A stretch of DNA of 63,007 nucleotides from Lachnospiraceae bacterium. Lineage in GTDB: Bacteria > Bacillota > Clostridia > Lachnospirales > Lachnospiraceae. Positions 61,542 to 63,007 of the stretch are shown here, piece by piece (the stretch's first letter is position 1; each line of letters opens with the position of its first letter). The notes beneath the pieces were generated by a model that had not been told where the DNA came from, did not search any database, and was given only the letters and a program-made list of their open reading frames with translations. A program made the translations under genes and the position numbers. The stretch spans positions 1 to 63,007 of the forward strand of contig JAAVZI010000070.1 in assembly GCA_022791575.1 (NCBI GenBank). Reading direction: 5' to 3'.

Positions 61542-62792
61542 ATGAATCATGAAAAACTGCATGCTTTAGAATTATCCCTGACGATCGGGTGTAAGCTTGC
61601 CTGCGATTATTGTCCGCAGAAATTGCTGTTGGACACATATTATAGTGAAAATAAAGCCAGAAAAAGAAAGCTAAGTTTTGAAGATTTTAAGATTGTGCTT
61701 GACAAGGTACAGCCAGGAGCTACCATATCGTTCTGCGGGATGTCAGAACCGTTTCATAATGAGGAATGTGCAGATATGATAGTATATGCTTACAAGAAGG
61801 GATATAAGCTCTGCCTGAATACCACGCTGGTAGGAATGACAATAACTGATTATGAAAAGATCAAAAATGTAGAATTTGAAAGTTTTATCTTGCATATTCC
61901 AGATGAGGAAAAGCATTCCAAATTTGTAATAACAGACGAATACATAGAGCTTTTTAAACTTGTAAATACGAATATGAAGATTAATTATTACTCCTGTCAC
62001 GGAAGTTTACATAAGGACATAAAGGAGTTAGTAGATCAGGAAAAGTATGCAGGATTGACCTTGATTAACAGAGCAGGGAATTTAGAGGTAGAGGGAGTCG
62101 AAGATATTTTTGTAAAAGGAGAGATCATCTGCTACCATGGTTCAGAAGAACAGGCTGGAGGCTGGCTTCCGGTGATGTTTCCAGATGGAAGTCTGGTTTT
62201 ATGCTGCCAGGACTATGGTATGAAACATGTTCTTGGCAATCTAATTACGCAGACATGGAGCGAAATCTGTCAGGGGAAAGAATATAGAAAACTCAGGAAA
62301 GGATTAAAAGACGATTCAATTGATATTTTATGTAGGAATTGTTGTGACGCGAAAGAAGTTAGTACTTTACCGGCAATGAGGCTAAAAGAGGCGCTGCAAA
62401 CGGGAAATTTACCAGAAAGTATGCGACATGATGAGAAGGTAAGCTGTCTGATTAATCGTTTAGTGAATGCGGATCATATATGCGTGTTCGGTCTTGGTAA
62501 ATTATGGCGGGATCATTATTATCAGGAATATTGGCATAAGGGATTGGGAACTACAATATTTTCTGATAATAACCCAGATTTACAAGGAACCTGTATTAAT
62601 GGAGTGTCTTGTGTGAAACCAACAGAATTAAAGAATTATGAAAAGCTATTGGTAATAATTTTTGTGAAAAATGGAGAAGATATCATTTCTCAGTTTCATG
62701 AAATGGGGATAGATAATTGTATTTTAATTGGAGAGGTATATGACATTTGTAATTTCATGTGCAATCAGCAGTTTAGCAAAATGACGGTATAG
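61542..62792 (+). CDS. Radical SAM protein with SPASM-like C-terminus
   Basis: A 416-residue radical SAM enzyme. CKLACDYC (C17, C21, C24) is the CxxxCxxC cluster site. Later cysteines (EIICYHG, LCCQDYG, LCRNCCDAKE) fit an auxiliary SPASM/Twitch cluster. Residues ~300-416 form a Rossmann-like domain (HICVFGLGKLWRDHYYQEYW; IFSDNNPDLQGTCINGVSCV). AGGAGG precedes the ATG. Such fusions occur in surface-glycan clusters; the substrate is unknown. Its composition returns to AT-rich like the flagellar island. Confidence 0.85.
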   Translation: MNHEKLHALELSLTIGCKLACDYCPQKLLLDTYYSENKARKRKLSFEDFKIVLDKVQPGATISFCGMSEPFHNEECADMIVYAYKKGYKLCLNTTLVGMTITDYEKIKNVEFESFILHIPDEEKHSKFVITDEYIELFKLVNTNMKINYYSCHGSLHKDIKELVDQEKYAGLTLINRAGNLEVEGVEDIFVKGEIICYHGSEEQAGGWLPVMFPDGSLVLCCQDYGMKHVLGNLITQTWSEICQGKEYRKLRKGLKDDSIDILCRNCCDAKEVSTLPAMRLKEALQTGNLPESMRHDEKVSCLINRLVNADHICVFGLGKLWRDHYYQEYWHKGLGTTIFSDNNPDLQGTCINGVSCVKPTELKNYEKLLVIIFVKNGEDIISQFHEMGIDNCILIGEVYDICNFMCNQQFSKMTV

Positions 62793-63007
62793 ATAGTGGT
62801 ACATAGATATCTTGTAGAAATAGTATGTATTCGAAATGGCAAAAGGAACAATCGTATTCTAAGAAATTATAACTTCTCGGAATCTCAATGAATGAGATTC
62901 TAACCAAAGATTGACAACTGAATATCGTGCAGGAAAAGAAATTAGAGAAAAATGGACATAAACTTTGGACATAGCGGGTACTATGCCTTGAAAAATCTTA
63001 TGGAATC

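Noticed and set aside
1-63007. CRISPR arrays, tRNA/rRNA genes, prophage or complete insertion sequences
   Set aside because: I looked for regularly spaced repeats, tRNA-like cloverleaf ends, phage structural genes and transposase motifs and found none that could be supported by reading alone.

Overview
The window looks like a chromosomal segment of a motile, Gram-positive anaerobe of the Clostridia, most likely a Lachnospiraceae-type bacterium. The basis is low to moderate GC, strong AGGAGG-type ribosome binding sites, FliW/CsrA control of flagellin, sigma-28 promoters of the TAAA-N15-GCCGATAT type, and families such as DUF3795, DUF4303 and WYL regulators. No rRNA, tRNA, CRISPR array, prophage or complete insertion sequence was seen.

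Region 1 (1-12.8 kb) is an accessory patchwork. It opens with two convergent cupin genes that have both lost their 3' ends at one junction. It then holds an alkyltransferase-like protein, a colicin-E/pyocin-type immunity protein, a MATE pump, a WYL regulator beside a zinc-ribbon protein, EamA and GNAT proteins, a DUF4303 protein, three SUKH (SMI1/KNR4-like) proteins and a small broken gene. Most of the small genes look like orphan immunity genes without toxins. A ThiW-type thiazole transporter lies behind a TPP riboswitch and a second thi-box-like RNA that may be an HMP-PP (thiS) riboswitch. A 126-bp MITE-like element lies nearby.

Region 2 (13.1-17.5 kb) is a MarR-controlled heterodimeric ABC exporter with one degenerate ATP site. 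Region 3 (17.5-29.4 kb) is the late flagellar cluster: flgM, flgN, two flgK genes, flgL, fliW, csrA, flaG, fliD, fliS, a chaperone-like gene and flagellin. Sigma-28 promoters precede flgM, flaG and flagellin, and the flagellin leader carries a CsrA-type hairpin.

Region 4 (29.4-51.5 kb) is a large flagellin-glycosylation island. It has a Maf glycosyltransferase, all six pseudaminic acid enzymes (PseB, C, F, I, H, G) and several glycosyltransferases. It also has a 2-aminoethylphosphonate module: PEP mutase fused to a cytidylyltransferase, phosphonopyruvate decarboxylase, PhnW-type transaminase, a PntC-like cytidylyltransferase and a TPR/alkaline-phosphatase-fold transferase. Together these suggest a flagellar glycan decorated with a phosphonate, the strongest candidate for an undescribed system here.

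Region 5 (51.5-62.8 kb) has visibly higher GC. It encodes a CDP-deoxysugar pathway (RfbF, RfbH, dehydrogenase, epimerases) joined to an HMGL-type aldolase and a ThDP enzyme, which suggests a branched-chain sugar. A Phd/VapC toxin-antitoxin pair interrupts it, and a decayed AAA-ATPase/PD-(D/E)XK gene and a radical SAM protein lie at its end. A candidate sigma-28-driven short RNA precedes rfbF. Three intergenic copies of a palindromic element (near 741, 31713 and 52583) share constant loop and end sequences; the only two differences between the first two copies are a compensatory base-pair change in the stem.
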